Source: Flavihumibacter petaseus NBRC 106054
GTDB lineage: Bacteria; Bacteroidota; Bacteroidia; Chitinophagales; Chitinophagaceae
Assembly: GCF_000974785.1 (NCBI RefSeq)
Contig: NZ_BBWV01000004.1
Location: 186,001 to 250,000, forward strand
Direction of reading: 5' to 3'
Length of the DNA stretch: 64,000 nucleotides
Below are positions 8,228 through 17,158 of the stretch, piece after piece. Position 1 is the first letter of the stretch. Each line of letters starts with the position of its first letter. The position numbers and the translations under genes were made by a program. A model generated the notes under the pieces. It was not told the origin of the DNA. It saw nothing but the letters and a program-made list of their open reading frames with translations, and did not search any database.

Positions 8228-8680
8228 TTAACCCCCGATGGGGACCTTGAAGTTAACTGTAGAAGGTGGCAGGCATTCGCGGTCATTGCAAACAATAAAT
8301 TCCACTTTACCTGCAAGGTTGGTTTTGGCTTTACCCTTAATTTTTACCACCTGTGTGAAAGCGACCTTCTGCTCGTAGTAGCGCACTTCTGATTTGAAAA
8401 CCTCTTCGTATTTCTTGATCTGCTTTCCGGATTCCTTCACCTTGCCGTTCAGACTGATCAGTGGGTTTTTGGTGAATTCAAAACTCGTGGGCAGTGGTCC
8501 GTCGCCCGCTTCCTGGGCATAGATGTGATAATTTCCGCCTACCTCTGCCAGCATCTGTACTTCATAGGTATCAGCGGCAATTTTTTTGGCAGTGAAAGAC
8601 CATTTCACCTGCTTTTCACTTTGGGCAAATACTGCCAGTACGGCCACCATCAGGGAAAGGGTGGTAAGTAGCTTTTTCAT
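8228..8680 (-). CDS. Stand-alone DsbD N-terminal domain protein (DsbC-corrector family)
   Basis: This 150-residue protein has a signal peptide (1-20) followed by one domain resembling the periplasmic N-terminal domain of DsbD (PF11412-like). The redox pair lies in C131-NDRE-C136-LPP, matching the CxxxxxC-YPP region of enterobacterial nDsbD closely enough to infer an active disulfide. The gene ends 3 bp before dsbD starts. Its alignment with residues 120-150 of that dsbD product is good, but only this copy has the cysteines. I infer it is the electron-delivering terminal domain supplied in trans. Confidence 0.85.
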   Translation of the reverse strand: MKKLLTTLSLMVAVLAVFAQSEKQVKWSFTAKKIAADTYEVQMLAEVGGNYHIYAQEAGDGPLPTSFEFTKNPLISLNGKVKESGKQIKKYEEVFKSEVRYYEQKVAFTQVVKIKGKAKTNLAGKVEFIVCNDRECLPPSTVNFKVPIGG

Positions 8681-8740
8681 TTCCCAAATTTGGGTGAAAT
8701 TCTTCTAATGTTATGGTAAAAATGACCCCTAAACCGCCAG

Positions 8741-9400
8741 TTACATCAGCAGGGTTTTTAATATGACGCGCCCGTCAAGGTTTCCCAGTGCTTCGGAGCA
8801 CGCTCTTTCGGGGTGGGGCATCATCCCAAATACGTTGCCTTCCCGATTGCGGATACCTGCAATGTTCCGGATAGCACCGTTGGGATTGGATTCGGGTGTA
8901 ATCGCTCCTTTCTCATCGCAATAGCGGTAGATCACCTGGCTGTTCTTTTCCAGTTCATCCAGTACTTTATCTTCTGCAAAAAAACGTCCCTCACCATGGG
9001 CAATAGGCACTTTCAGGGCCTTATCGCTGCCGAGGCCGCTAAGGTGAATATTCTTGCAGATAAATTGCTGGTTGGCATTGCGGAGCAGCACCCCCGGCAG
9101 GAGGTGGGATTCGCAAAGGATCTGAAATCCATTGCAGACGCCGAGAACCTTGCCGCCGCGACCTGCGAAATCGATCACACTCTGCATCATGGGGCTGAAA
9201 CGGGCAATTGCGCCACAGCGGAGGTAGTCGCCATAGGAGAAGCCTCCGGGCAGAATGATACAGTCACTGGTCGCAAAGGCACTGAGGTCCTTGTCCTTGT
9301 GCCAAAGCATCACCACTTCCTGGTTAAGATCCTGGGCGAGAGCGTCCTGCATGTCGCGGTCACAATTTGAGCCGGGGAATACAACTACACCGAATTTCAT
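8741..9400 (-). CDS. purQ: Phosphoribosylformylglycinamidine synthase subunit PurQ
   Basis: PurQ is the glutaminase that supplies ammonia to PurL in the fourth step of purine synthesis. The 219-residue product has the class I glutamine amidotransferase nucleophile in GVCNGFQIL (C89) and the His/Glu pair in MPHPERA near the C-terminus. The N-terminus MKFGVVVFPGSNCDRD is typical. Presence of a separate PurQ implies a short-form PurL and PurS elsewhere in the genome. It is followed 60 bp later by the DsbD-N gene on the same strand with no functional link. Confidence 0.95.
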   Translation of the reverse strand: MKFGVVVFPGSNCDRDMQDALAQDLNQEVVMLWHKDKDLSAFATSDCIILPGGFSYGDYLRCGAIARFSPMMQSVIDFAGRGGKVLGVCNGFQILCESHLLPGVLLRNANQQFICKNIHLSGLGSDKALKVPIAHGEGRFFAEDKVLDELEKNSQVIYRYCDEKGAITPESNPNGAIRNIAGIRNREGNVFGMMPHPERACSEALGNLDGRVILKTLLM

Positions 9401-9486
9401 GAGCGGGGGTTGAAAAATTTAGCGCAAAGGTCCATCAAAAACTCAAGATTAAAAAGTGAAAATGGCCCTTGCCGGCCGGAGGGGCA

Positions 9487-10467
9487 TTACCCGAAATAGT
9501 TCGCTGCTATGGCGAAAGCAAAAATCACCCAGTGCAGCACCAGGGGGAAAGTCCTTTTCTGGGGATAATAGTAGGTTGCCGCATGAAAGCTGGTAAGCGG
9601 GATACTGCTCAGGAACCAGTGCTGGTAATTGTCGCCGGGATTCACCAGTATGATCAGCAAGCCGACCAGGAGCACCACCAGCACCAGGCTCCAGCATTTC
9701 CGTACCTGGATCAGCATTTTATTCAGGTTATCCTGCACAAACCAGCCACCAATCAGGAAGGGCACCACCAGCAACAGGATCCCGAACGTGATCCATAACG
9801 ATGCCGGGAGCCGGGGAAGGTGAAAACTGACCTTGGGAACCAGGTCATAGGGCCGGAGGTTATTGGCAAGGTATAAGATGATGAACAGGAAATAGTAGGG
9901 TGCCAGAAATCCTACGGCTGCCACGACCCACTCCCCTACCCGTAACGGCCGGGTGATGATAATGGCCAGAATAAGCAGCACGATATAGGCCACGCAGGGA
10001 CTGTAGAACAGGGGCAGCACACCCAGCAGCAGGCAGGTATTGAAAATGGCAGAAAGCGGCCTTGGACTGTTGTACCAGGTGGTGATGCCGTAAAAGATCC
10101 AGATCAGCAGGAAATTCACGATCAGGGTGCTGGAAAACTGGTTCCATTCCGGCAACAATGAGCTGACCAGCAGGAACGACATACCGACCAGGAAATTCGG
10201 TTTGGGAAACAGCTTGATGGAATTTGCCACACGGTTCAGCAGGTTGGCCTGCAGGTATAATAAAAGAAAGGCCAGGAGTCCGTAGACAAACCCCGATTCG
10301 CCGGCAAATGGCCGCAATCCATCCAGGATCAGCTTGTACAGGTAGTTGTCCTCCAGCTGCCGCAGCGGCGCCGGCCGGTGCAGAAACAAGGGAAATTTCA
10401 GGATCAGGCCGTAGATGAGCAAAATCATCGCGTTACCCGGATTCTTTTGCCGGAATATTCCTACCAC
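9487..10467 (-). CDS. DUF6427-like polytopic membrane protein
   Basis: The 326-residue protein is strongly hydrophobic, with about ten predicted membrane segments across its length and no soluble domain. The opening FRQKNPGNAMILLIYGL and overall layout resemble the Bacteroidota DUF6427 family; this is from memory and only moderately sure. It begins with GTG at 10465-10467, since no ATG suits. It follows the large secreted protein gene at 10478 by 10 bp, so the two are probably co-transcribed. Function unknown; a gliding or surface-polymer role cannot be supported from sequence alone. Confidence 0.65.
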   Translation of the reverse strand: MVGIFRQKNPGNAMILLIYGLILKFPLFLHRPAPLRQLEDNYLYKLILDGLRPFAGESGFVYGLLAFLLLYLQANLLNRVANSIKLFPKPNFLVGMSFLLVSSLLPEWNQFSSTLIVNFLLIWIFYGITTWYNSPRPLSAIFNTCLLLGVLPLFYSPCVAYIVLLILAIIITRPLRVGEWVVAAVGFLAPYYFLFIILYLANNLRPYDLVPKVSFHLPRLPASLWITFGILLLVVPFLIGGWFVQDNLNKMLIQVRKCWSLVLVVLLVGLLIILVNPGDNYQHWFLSSIPLTSFHAATYYYPQKRTFPLVLHWVIFAFAIAANYFG

Positions 10468-10477
10468 ATCAATCGGT

Positions 10478-12016
10478 TTAAAAGTCCACCTTGGCGAAGC
10501 ACAGGTAATTCCTGTACAGGCAGGGAATGATCAATTGCCTGGCACTTACCTGTTTCGCAAATCGTGGCATGAAATCGTACCCCTTGTCAAGGTTTTTGTA
10601 TGTCGGATAACGTGTGAGCTTTCCCGTTGCATCCAGGCTCTGGTCGGTCAGCACGAATGTCCTTCTTTCGAATGTATTAAAAAGAAAGTGCACTTCAGTA
10701 CCTGTATTCATATTTCCGTAAGAAATCAGGTTATCGGATTCGTCATCAAACTGGCTTTTGGTGATCACGTTGCTCCAGTCAAGTTTGTTGTCTTTGTCAA
10801 AAGTGAGCACCAGTACATTGTCGGCAAAATAACGGGTCTGGGCAGGTGAATTCCAGCCATAACGGCTCCACGGCATTGACCAGGGGCTGCTGTAGGGGGA
10901 CCAGTAGTTGTAGCTCATCGGGCTCATCCAGGGGTTGCCATAGCCCATGTAATCCCAGCGACTGAAATTGTTGTAGCGGGAAGTCGTATACAGGGCTTCG
11001 CTTACCACGGCATAACCTCCATTTTTCCGGATATAGATGCTTTTGATGAAGAAGTCATTGAAGGCGGTCTTTTTGTTGGCATCATTTCCTTTCGCCAGTA
11101 CCCGCACTTCATCGGTGAACAGAATGGCGGTATCCAGGATTTTTTCATTCATCGTCTTATCCCAGGTTACCACATACAGGCCCTCCATATTGCCCCTTTT
11201 CTGGCGGGAAAAGAAGGAGGCCAGGAAGACCTTGTTATTGTTATTGTCCACCTTCAGCACGATATTGTCCAGAATCTGTTTGCCGATATTCACCTTGCGT
11301 TCGCTGAAATTCAGAGAATCCGGGTACTTGATCAGCATATTGACACCGGTGATCGCTTCTGAATTCGAGCCGGCTTTCTGAAACTTGGCCACCACCAGTT
11401 CGCCTGCATTGCTTAACTGAAAATCGGTAAAGAATTCATTCTTTTCGTCCATCTGCACTTCCGCGCGGCTGCGGCCCAGCAGTTCGACCTGGCTGTTATA
11501 CAGGAAAGAGGATACGACAAACCTGCGGGGATCACTGCTGTTTACCTTGAAGAGCATGATCTTCTGCTTGTCATCGCTGTTCACGATAGTGTAGATCTTG
11601 TTGTTGGAAGAGTAATTCACTTCCGTGGTATCGAGGGTAAGGGGGGTGCTGTCAATTTTGGCACCTGCACCAATCGTAACCTGGTCACAATACACTACCC
11701 TCTTTTTCTGGTACTGGTAAAAAAACACTATACGATCCGGGTACGTGATATAGTCGAGGCTGATCAGCTTTTCGGGAACGAAATCAAGCGTTACCGTCTT
11801 TTTCAGCTTCATTTCGTTGTCGTATACCCCGACGGTATGATCGCTGCGATTATTTTTATATATGAAAATTTCCTGGCCAAGTTTACCCAGGATCTCGAAA
11901 TTGGTACGACGGGTGTCTTCTTTTTCCGGTTCGGTATACACTACACCGGGAGTCTGACCAAAAGAACCGGAGAAAGCAAGCAACAGGAGGCTGAATAACA
12001 CAAGCCTTATTTTCAT
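10478..12016 (-). CDS. Large secreted protein of unknown function
   Basis: The 512-residue product begins with a signal peptide (MKIRLVLFSLLLLAFSGSFG, cleaved near residue 20). The remainder is beta-rich with repeated stretches of the type found in propeller folds, and has a striking aromatic, Met, Pro and Ser-rich segment around residues 375-405. I recognise no catalytic motif. The ATG at 12014-12016 is chosen because it puts the signal peptide at the N-terminus; a longer frame starts at 12058. It is divergent from kup and upstream of the DUF6427-like gene. Confidence 0.7.
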   Translation of the reverse strand: MKIRLVLFSLLLLAFSGSFGQTPGVVYTEPEKEDTRRTNFEILGKLGQEIFIYKNNRSDHTVGVYDNEMKLKKTVTLDFVPEKLISLDYITYPDRIVFFYQYQKKRVVYCDQVTIGAGAKIDSTPLTLDTTEVNYSSNNKIYTIVNSDDKQKIMLFKVNSSDPRRFVVSSFLYNSQVELLGRSRAEVQMDEKNEFFTDFQLSNAGELVVAKFQKAGSNSEAITGVNMLIKYPDSLNFSERKVNIGKQILDNIVLKVDNNNNKVFLASFFSRQKRGNMEGLYVVTWDKTMNEKILDTAILFTDEVRVLAKGNDANKKTAFNDFFIKSIYIRKNGGYAVVSEALYTTSRYNNFSRWDYMGYGNPWMSPMSYNYWSPYSSPWSMPWSRYGWNSPAQTRYFADNVLVLTFDKDNKLDWSNVITKSQFDDESDNLISYGNMNTGTEVHFLFNTFERRTFVLTDQSLDATGKLTRYPTYKNLDKGYDFMPRFAKQVSARQLIIPCLYRNYLCFAKVDF

Positions 12017-12086
12017 GAGTTCGACTTTTGTTAAAGGTAGATCGGTATTCGCATACATAAGATACAGACAATTTTATTTTTAACTA

Positions 12087-12094
12087 TACCTTTG
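12087..12094 (+). promoter_or_regulatory. Candidate -7 element upstream of kup
   Basis: TACCTTTG matches the Bacteroidota -7 consensus TAnnTTTG exactly and lies 41 nt before the kup start. The region about 20 nt upstream is T-rich but has no clear TTG at -33. Confidence 0.4.
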
Positions 12095-12098
12095 CTTC

Positions 12099-12118
12099 CG
12101 GACGTTGCAAGCCGTCCG
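12099..12118 (+). promoter_or_regulatory. Hairpin in the kup leader
   Basis: CGGACG (12099-12104) pairs perfectly with CGTCCG (12113-12118) across an 8-nt loop, extended by TT/AA beyond one bulged C. It sits between the candidate promoter and the GTG start at 12136, so it would be in the 5' leader. No T-run follows. It could affect translation; no known riboswitch class is recognised. Confidence 0.35.
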
Positions 12119-12135
12119 AACTTAATAATCCTATT

Positions 12136-14112
12136 GTGGGTAAACATTTGAATAAAGCCACGCTGGCAGGGTTGGTTGTGGCTTTGGGTATTATTTATGG
12201 TGATATCGGTACGTCCCCCCTATATGTACTGAATGCGATCATCAAAGACAGGGAAATAACGGAAAATCTGATCCTTGGAGGACTATCCTGCATCATCTGG
12301 ACACTGACCTTGCAGACAACCGTCAAATACGTCATCCTTACTTTACAGGCAGATAACCGCGGAGAGGGTGGAATTTTCTCCCTGTACGCGCTGGTTCGCC
12401 GGCAGAAAAAATGGCTCGTGATCCCCGCCATGATCGGTGGCGCCGCACTGCTCGCCGACGGAATGATCACGCCACCCATTACAGTAACCTCTGCTATTGA
12501 AGGTCTCCGGCAGATCCCAAAACTGCACGATATCACGCAGGCTAATGTCATGTACATAGTTCTGGGCATCATTTCGGTGCTCTTTTTTGTACAGCAGTTC
12601 GGCACTGCCAATATCGGCAAACTGTTCGGGCCGATCATGGTGGTCTGGTTCGCCATGCTGGGTTTCCTGGGCAGCATGCACCTCAGTGATGACCTGGGAA
12701 TTTTCAAGGCATTTAGTCCGCATTATGCCGTTGAGCTCCTCACCACTTACCCCAAGGGTTTCTGGATCCTGGGCGCTGTGTTTCTCTGTACGACCGGGGC
12801 CGAAGCACTTTATTCCGACCTGGGACATTGCGGAAAGGAAAATATCCGGGTGAGCTGGATCTTCGTAAAAAGCTGCCTGATCCTCAACTACCTTGGTCAG
12901 GGCGCCTGGCTGCTCCGCAATTACGATGGAAAGATCTTTGATACTGCTAATGCCAACCCTTTCTATGGACTGATGCCACAGTGGTTCATCCTACCCGGTA
13001 TCGTCATTGCCACTGCTGCAGCGATCATTGCCAGCCAGGCCCTTATTTCAGGTTCCTTTACCCTGATCAGCGAAGCAATGCGCCTGAACCTGTGGCCGCG
13101 ACTGAAGATCAACTATCCAACGGAAGCCAAGGGTCAACTCTATATACCAGGCATCAACCTCATCCTGTTCCTGGGATGTATCGGTGTGGTCCTTTATTTT
13201 AAAAAGTCTTCCAACATGGAAGCTGCTTACGGACTGGCCATTACCCTGTGTATGATCGCTACGTCCATTCTGTTTGCTAATTTCCTGGTCAGCAAACGGG
13301 TCAATCCTTTGCTCATTTACCTGTACCTCGCTGTCTATTTCAGCATTGAGTTCAGTTTCCTGTTCGCCAACCTCGAAAAATTCGAACATGGCGGTTATGT
13401 CACCCTTGTTATGGCGGGTGGCCTGTTTACGGTAATGTATGTGTGGTTCCGCAGCCGCAAGATCAAGAACCGCTACGTCGAGTTCGTGCGGCTGGAACAC
13501 TATGTTCCGATGATCCAGGAACTGAGCAACGATAAATCCGTTCCGAAGCACGCGACACACCTCGTGTACATGACCAGCGCCAACAATCCCAAGGAGATCG
13601 AGCATAAGATCATCTATTCGATCCTCAATAAAAAACCGAAACGGGCCGACATCTACTGGTTCGTACACGTCGACACGCTGGATGATCCGTACACCTGCGA
13701 ATATGTGGTAGATCACATCATCCCCAATGACATTATCCGGGTGGAATTCAGGCTTGGCTTCCGCATGGAACCCAAGATCAACCTGCTGTTCCGTAAAGTA
13801 GTGGAAGAGCTGGTGAACAATAAGGAGGTCAATATCTACAGCCGTTATGAATCACTGGAAAGAAACAATGTGGTGGGCGACTTCCAGTTCATCGTAATGG
13901 AAAAATACCTGAGCCAGGACAATGAACTACCGTTGTTCGAGCGGATGATCATGAAGGTATATTTCTGGCTTAAGGATATCAGCCTGTCGGAAGAACGCGG
14001 ATTCGGACTTGACCCCTCCAATGTGGTGGTGGAAAAATTCCCGCTCATCGTCGCTCCGGTTACCAGTGTCCGTTTAAGACGGGTGTACCACAATGAGGAA
14101 GATATCTTATGA
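12136..14112 (+). CDS. kup: Kup/TrkD-type potassium uptake transporter
   Basis: Kup proteins are proton-coupled potassium importers. The 658-residue product shows the diagnostic start region ALGIIYGDIGTSPLYVLNA (about residues 17-35), some twelve membrane segments to about residue 440 (including DGMITPPITVTSAIEGL), and a long cytosolic C-terminal domain. Length is normal. The start is GTG (12136-12138), as no upstream ATG is in frame. Its stop overlaps the rhodanese gene start by four bases (ATGA), so the two are translationally coupled. Confidence 0.95.
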   Translation: MGKHLNKATLAGLVVALGIIYGDIGTSPLYVLNAIIKDREITENLILGGLSCIIWTLTLQTTVKYVILTLQADNRGEGGIFSLYALVRRQKKWLVIPAMIGGAALLADGMITPPITVTSAIEGLRQIPKLHDITQANVMYIVLGIISVLFFVQQFGTANIGKLFGPIMVVWFAMLGFLGSMHLSDDLGIFKAFSPHYAVELLTTYPKGFWILGAVFLCTTGAEALYSDLGHCGKENIRVSWIFVKSCLILNYLGQGAWLLRNYDGKIFDTANANPFYGLMPQWFILPGIVIATAAAIIASQALISGSFTLISEAMRLNLWPRLKINYPTEAKGQLYIPGINLILFLGCIGVVLYFKKSSNMEAAYGLAITLCMIATSILFANFLVSKRVNPLLIYLYLAVYFSIEFSFLFANLEKFEHGGYVTLVMAGGLFTVMYVWFRSRKIKNRYVEFVRLEHYVPMIQELSNDKSVPKHATHLVYMTSANNPKEIEHKIIYSILNKKPKRADIYWFVHVDTLDDPYTCEYVVDHIIPNDIIRVEFRLGFRMEPKINLLFRKVVEELVNNKEVNIYSRYESLERNNVVGDFQFIVMEKYLSQDNELPLFERMIMKVYFWLKDISLSEERGFGLDPSNVVVEKFPLIVAPVTSVRLRRVYHNEEDIL

Positions 14113-14399
14113 TCCGTCAGATCGACCATAATGCATTAAGTGACCTGCAGGCGGCTGACCCCTCCCTGAAACTGATCGATGTCAGGGAGGATTTTGAACA
14201 TGAAGCCTTTAATATCGGCGGTGACAATATTCCGTTGAATGAGATCCTGCAGGCAGGTAAGGACTTTCCAAAGGATACGCCCGTGGTGCTTTATTGCCGC
14301 AAGGGAATCAGGAGTGCGATAGCGATCCAGCGCCTTCACGACCGGTATGGTTTCACCAATCTGCTGAATCTCGAAGGCGGCCTCGATAAAAAGCCCTGA
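14109..14399 (+). CDS. Single-domain rhodanese-like sulfurtransferase
   Basis: The 96-residue protein is one rhodanese domain with the catalytic cysteine C63 in LYCRKGIRS and the usual LIDVREDFEHEAFNI near the N-terminus. Such proteins transfer sulfane sulfur from a persulfide intermediate; the physiological donor and acceptor are unknown. It has no signal peptide, so it acts in the cytosol. It overlaps kup by 4 bp and is followed 20 bp later by an alpha/beta hydrolase gene, making a three-gene unit. Confidence 0.9.
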   Translation: MIRQIDHNALSDLQAADPSLKLIDVREDFEHEAFNIGGDNIPLNEILQAGKDFPKDTPVVLYCRKGIRSAIAIQRLHDRYGFTNLLNLEGGLDKKP

Positions 14400-14419
14400 A
14401 TTTATTGTAGATTAGAAAG

Positions 14420-15205
14420 ATGTCACTGCTTTGGTATTTCCTTGGTGGCGTTGCCGTCTTAAGTCTGCTGGGTTATTTTCTGCAGGAAAAATTCATCTTC
14501 AAGCCGGAAGTGCTGCATTCAAGCTTCCGCTTCAGGTATGATATTCCCTTCCGCGAACTCAATTTCGACATCAGTAAGGGGGTACGCATCAATGGCCTTC
14601 ATTTTTACCGGGATCAGCCTCTGGGACTGGTGCTTTACCTGCATGGCAATACGAGGAGTATTAAAGGGTGGGCGAAATATGCAAGAGATTTTTACCGATA
14701 CAATTATGATGTGGTACTGATCGATTACCGGGGTTTCGGCAAGAGCACGGGGAAACGGACGGAAGAGTCGCTGCTGGCAGACATCCAGTTTGTGTATGAC
14801 AGGCTTCGTGCGCAGTACCCGGAACAACACCTGATACTTTATGGCCGCAGCATCGGCAGCGGGTTTGCTGCCAAGATTGCCTCGGACAACCGGCCCCGTT
14901 ACCTGATCCTCGACGCTCCCTATTACAGTTTCACCCAGGTGGTACGCCGTTTCCTGCCTATCCTGCCTGTCGGGCTCGTGCTGCGGTATCACCTGCGAAC
15001 CGATAAGTGGATCCGGAGAGTGAATTGCCATACTTATATTCTTCACGGAACACGCGACTGGCTGATTCCGGTTCGTCATAGCCAGGCGTTGCAGGCCATC
15101 AATCCTTCCAAGATTACCCTGATAAAAATTGAAGGTGGCGGCCACAACAACCTTCCCACTTTTCCCGAATACCACAATTTTATCCGGGACATCCTCAAAT
15201 ACTGA
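14420..15205 (+). CDS. Membrane-anchored alpha/beta hydrolase (paralogue 1)
   Basis: The 261-residue protein has an N-terminal membrane segment (about 3-22) and then an alpha/beta-hydrolase core of the serine aminopeptidase S33/BEM46 type. HGNTRS forms the oxyanion region, YGRSIGSG holds nucleophile S144, D213 lies in HGTRDWLIP and H242 in GGGHNNLP, completing the triad. The substrate is unknown. A paralogue at 24107-24916 shares the same layout and a similar APYYS/TPYYS segment. It forms a likely operon with kup and rhodanese and ends 5 bp from the convergent response-regulator gene. Confidence 0.88.
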   Translation: MSLLWYFLGGVAVLSLLGYFLQEKFIFKPEVLHSSFRFRYDIPFRELNFDISKGVRINGLHFYRDQPLGLVLYLHGNTRSIKGWAKYARDFYRYNYDVVLIDYRGFGKSTGKRTEESLLADIQFVYDRLRAQYPEQHLILYGRSIGSGFAAKIASDNRPRYLILDAPYYSFTQVVRRFLPILPVGLVLRYHLRTDKWIRRVNCHTYILHGTRDWLIPVRHSQALQAINPSKITLIKIEGGGHNNLPTFPEYHNFIRDILKY

Positions 15206-15210
15206 TTGAT

Positions 15211-15924
15211 TTACATGCCGAGCGCGCGCAGGAACGCTTCTTTGTAACTGCTTCCGATAGGGAGTTCAAATTTGCCGGCATACACCACGTTGCCTTCCAC
15301 CTGCCGGATAAATGCCTTATTCACAAGGAACGACCGATGAATGCGGACGAAACGTTCCGCCGGCAACATTGCTTCCAGTGCAGAGAAGGTCATGGCAGGC
15401 ATCAGCACCTGGCCGGACTCCACCAGCCGGGTATAGTTGCCATTCGCTTCGGCATAGATCAGACAGGAGAGATCAATGCGGAAAATCTTCCCATCCGTAC
15501 GGAGGAACAGTTCTTTTTCCTCATCTTTTTGTTGTGTTTTGTCTATTGATGTTCCGGTTTGGCGGCAGGCGGACACAGCCTTATCGATCGCCACCAGGAA
15601 CCTTTCCAGTGAAAACGGTTTAAGCAGATAATCGACTGCTTCGAGCTCAAATGCGGCTACTGCATGCTCCTTATAGGCGGTCGTAAAAATAATTTCAGGT
15701 GGCTGCCGGAGTGACCTCAGAAAGGACAATCCATCCAGCACCGGCATATTAATATCGAGGAGGAGAATATCTACCTTTTCTTTTAATATAAAATTCCGGG
15801 CTTCGATTGCATTGGCACAACTACCCGCAAGCCTCACTTGCGGATGATGCTGCAGGTAACCGGCGACAATATCACGGGCGATGGGTTCATCTTCCACGAT
15901 CAGGCAACTCAATAATTGCTCCAT
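15211..15924 (-). CDS. LytTR-family response regulator
   Basis: The 237-residue protein has a receiver domain (about 5-120) with phospho-acceptor D57 in LLLDINMP and the conserved Lys in YLLKPF, followed by a LytTR DNA-binding domain (about 145-237, ending in the typical FVRIHRSFLVNKAFI segment). It would bind DNA when phosphorylated by the histidine kinase whose gene ends 2 bp upstream. The divergent outer-membrane receptor gene is the obvious candidate target, but no canonical LytTR direct repeat was identified. Confidence 0.94.
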   Translation of the reverse strand: MEQLLSCLIVEDEPIARDIVAGYLQHHPQVRLAGSCANAIEARNFILKEKVDILLLDINMPVLDGLSFLRSLRQPPEIIFTTAYKEHAVAAFELEAVDYLLKPFSLERFLVAIDKAVSACRQTGTSIDKTQQKDEEKELFLRTDGKIFRIDLSCLIYAEANGNYTRLVESGQVLMPAMTFSALEAMLPAERFVRIHRSFLVNKAFIRQVEGNVVYAGKFELPIGSSYKEAFLRALGM

Positions 15925-15926
15925 AG

Positions 15927-16967
15927 TTATTTGATAGCAAGTGTCAGGTGAACCGTGTAATGTCCTTCGCCTTTTTCAACCTGCAGGTCATACTCACCCG
16001 GATATAACATATCCAGTCGTTTCTGCACATTGGCAAGTCCGAATCCGCTGTGCCGGGTTACCACGTTTTCACCTTCCGGAAAGTTCCTACACGAATTCTT
16101 TATGAAAAAAAGAATTTTCTTCCCCCATGTGGTCAATTCCATTTCAATATCAACCTGCGGATCATTCGTGTTGCGGGAATGCTTGAAAGCATTCTCCACG
16201 AATACGATCAGCAACATTGGTGCAATGAGGATATGGTCATCGCCGGTTGCAGGTAATCTTGCGTCCAGCCGGAGCCTGTCTCCCAGCCTGATCTTCTCAA
16301 AAGCGATATAATTTTCGAGGTAAGCCATTTCATCTCTCAACGGCACAAAAGTGGCCGCAGCATCATACACGCCATACCGCAGGAGCTCGGCCAGTTTCAG
16401 CAACAATTGCGGCAGCTTGTCCGGCTGGTTGAGGGAAAGGCCATACAGGTTATTCAGGGTATTGAAAAGGAAATGCGGACTCAGTTGTGACTGCAGTGCC
16501 TGGAGCTCCGTACGGCTTTGCATGGCATCCATTTCCGCCGAGCGGATCTTGTTTTCTGCGACCAACCGGATCAGCCGGACCAGCATCCCGGTAACCATCC
16601 CGGCCAGCACCAGCGGCAACCACAAAAGGAACACATTCAGGGCAGGCCTTTGCGTCAGGGGAAAATCCGCATGAAAAAAGATCCAGCAGACGGATGCGAT
16701 CAGCAAACCGGAAAGCGCAACCATCCAGGCTGCCGGAAGCTCTTTGAGGGTCGGCCCCCACAACTGCACTACATACCGGCCGGCAAAAACAGCCAGCAGT
16801 ACACAAGCGGTTGCAGCGGCTGCTACCAACTCATCCTCGTCAACATGCATGGCTTTAAGTAAGGTTTCCAGCACCACAAACAATGGTATCGCCAGCAACA
16901 GGGCCATGTAGATGTACAGCTGCCGGCCAAAGAAAGACGACCTGTTCAGATCAGTATTTTTTTCCAT
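15927..16967 (-). CDS. LytS/YehU-type sensor histidine kinase
   Basis: The 346-residue kinase has four N-terminal membrane segments (about 18-37, 50-68, 80-98 and 109-131), a short coiled linker, then the His_kinase domain with phospho-acceptor H165 in QLSPHFLFNTLNNL and an HATPase_c domain with VENAFKHS and the glycine box GFGLANVQKRL. There is no separate sensor domain, so the membrane part is presumably the sensor. It is coupled to the LytTR gene (2-bp gap) and divergent from a TonB-type receptor. Confidence 0.94.
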   Translation of the reverse strand: MEKNTDLNRSSFFGRQLYIYMALLLAIPLFVVLETLLKAMHVDEDELVAAAATACVLLAVFAGRYVVQLWGPTLKELPAAWMVALSGLLIASVCWIFFHADFPLTQRPALNVFLLWLPLVLAGMVTGMLVRLIRLVAENKIRSAEMDAMQSRTELQALQSQLSPHFLFNTLNNLYGLSLNQPDKLPQLLLKLAELLRYGVYDAAATFVPLRDEMAYLENYIAFEKIRLGDRLRLDARLPATGDDHILIAPMLLIVFVENAFKHSRNTNDPQVDIEMELTTWGKKILFFIKNSCRNFPEGENVVTRHSGFGLANVQKRLDMLYPGEYDLQVEKGEGHYTVHLTLAIK

Positions 16968-17029
16968 AGTTAGCTAATGTGGGTAATTCCCGTCAACTAA
17001 AATCTGAAAACGGACCGATTTCCGGTTCA

Positions 17030-17093
17030 GCTGACGAAAAGCTGATTCGTCCTGACGAAAGGGTTTGTCAGTCGGTATGTCAGGTCTGTCAGC
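17030..17093. promoter_or_regulatory. Nested inverted CTGAC/GTCAG array upstream of the receptor gene
   Basis: CTGACG or CTGATT begins at 17031, 17042 and 17052, then TGTCAG at 17066, 17078 and 17087: three forward then three inverse copies, spaced 9-14 bp. GCTGAC (17030-17035) pairs with GTCAGC (17088-17093) and CCTGAC (17051-17056) with GTCAGG (17079-17084). TTCGTC/GACGAA palindromes lie inside. It sits between divergent kinase and receptor genes and could be an operator array, an mRNA leader structure, or a relaxed relative of the 11-bp arrays. Confidence 0.5.
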
Positions 17094-17158
17094 CCATTGC
17101 CGGATTGAACATATTCATTTTTTCTGAGGCAGCATGCGGTGAACTTTTGAATAAAAAA

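Noticed and set aside
9401-9486. Terminator between the DUF6427-like gene and purQ
   Set aside because: A weak GCCC/GGGC stem exists, but the loop is long and no clean T-run follows.
17030-17093. Canonical LytTR binding site
   Set aside because: The known direct-repeat pattern with 12-13 bp spacing was not found; only the CTGAC/GTCAG array is visible.
16979-17158. 60-residue extension of the receptor gene
   Set aside because: It would place the signal peptide internally and covers the nested CTGAC/GTCAG array.
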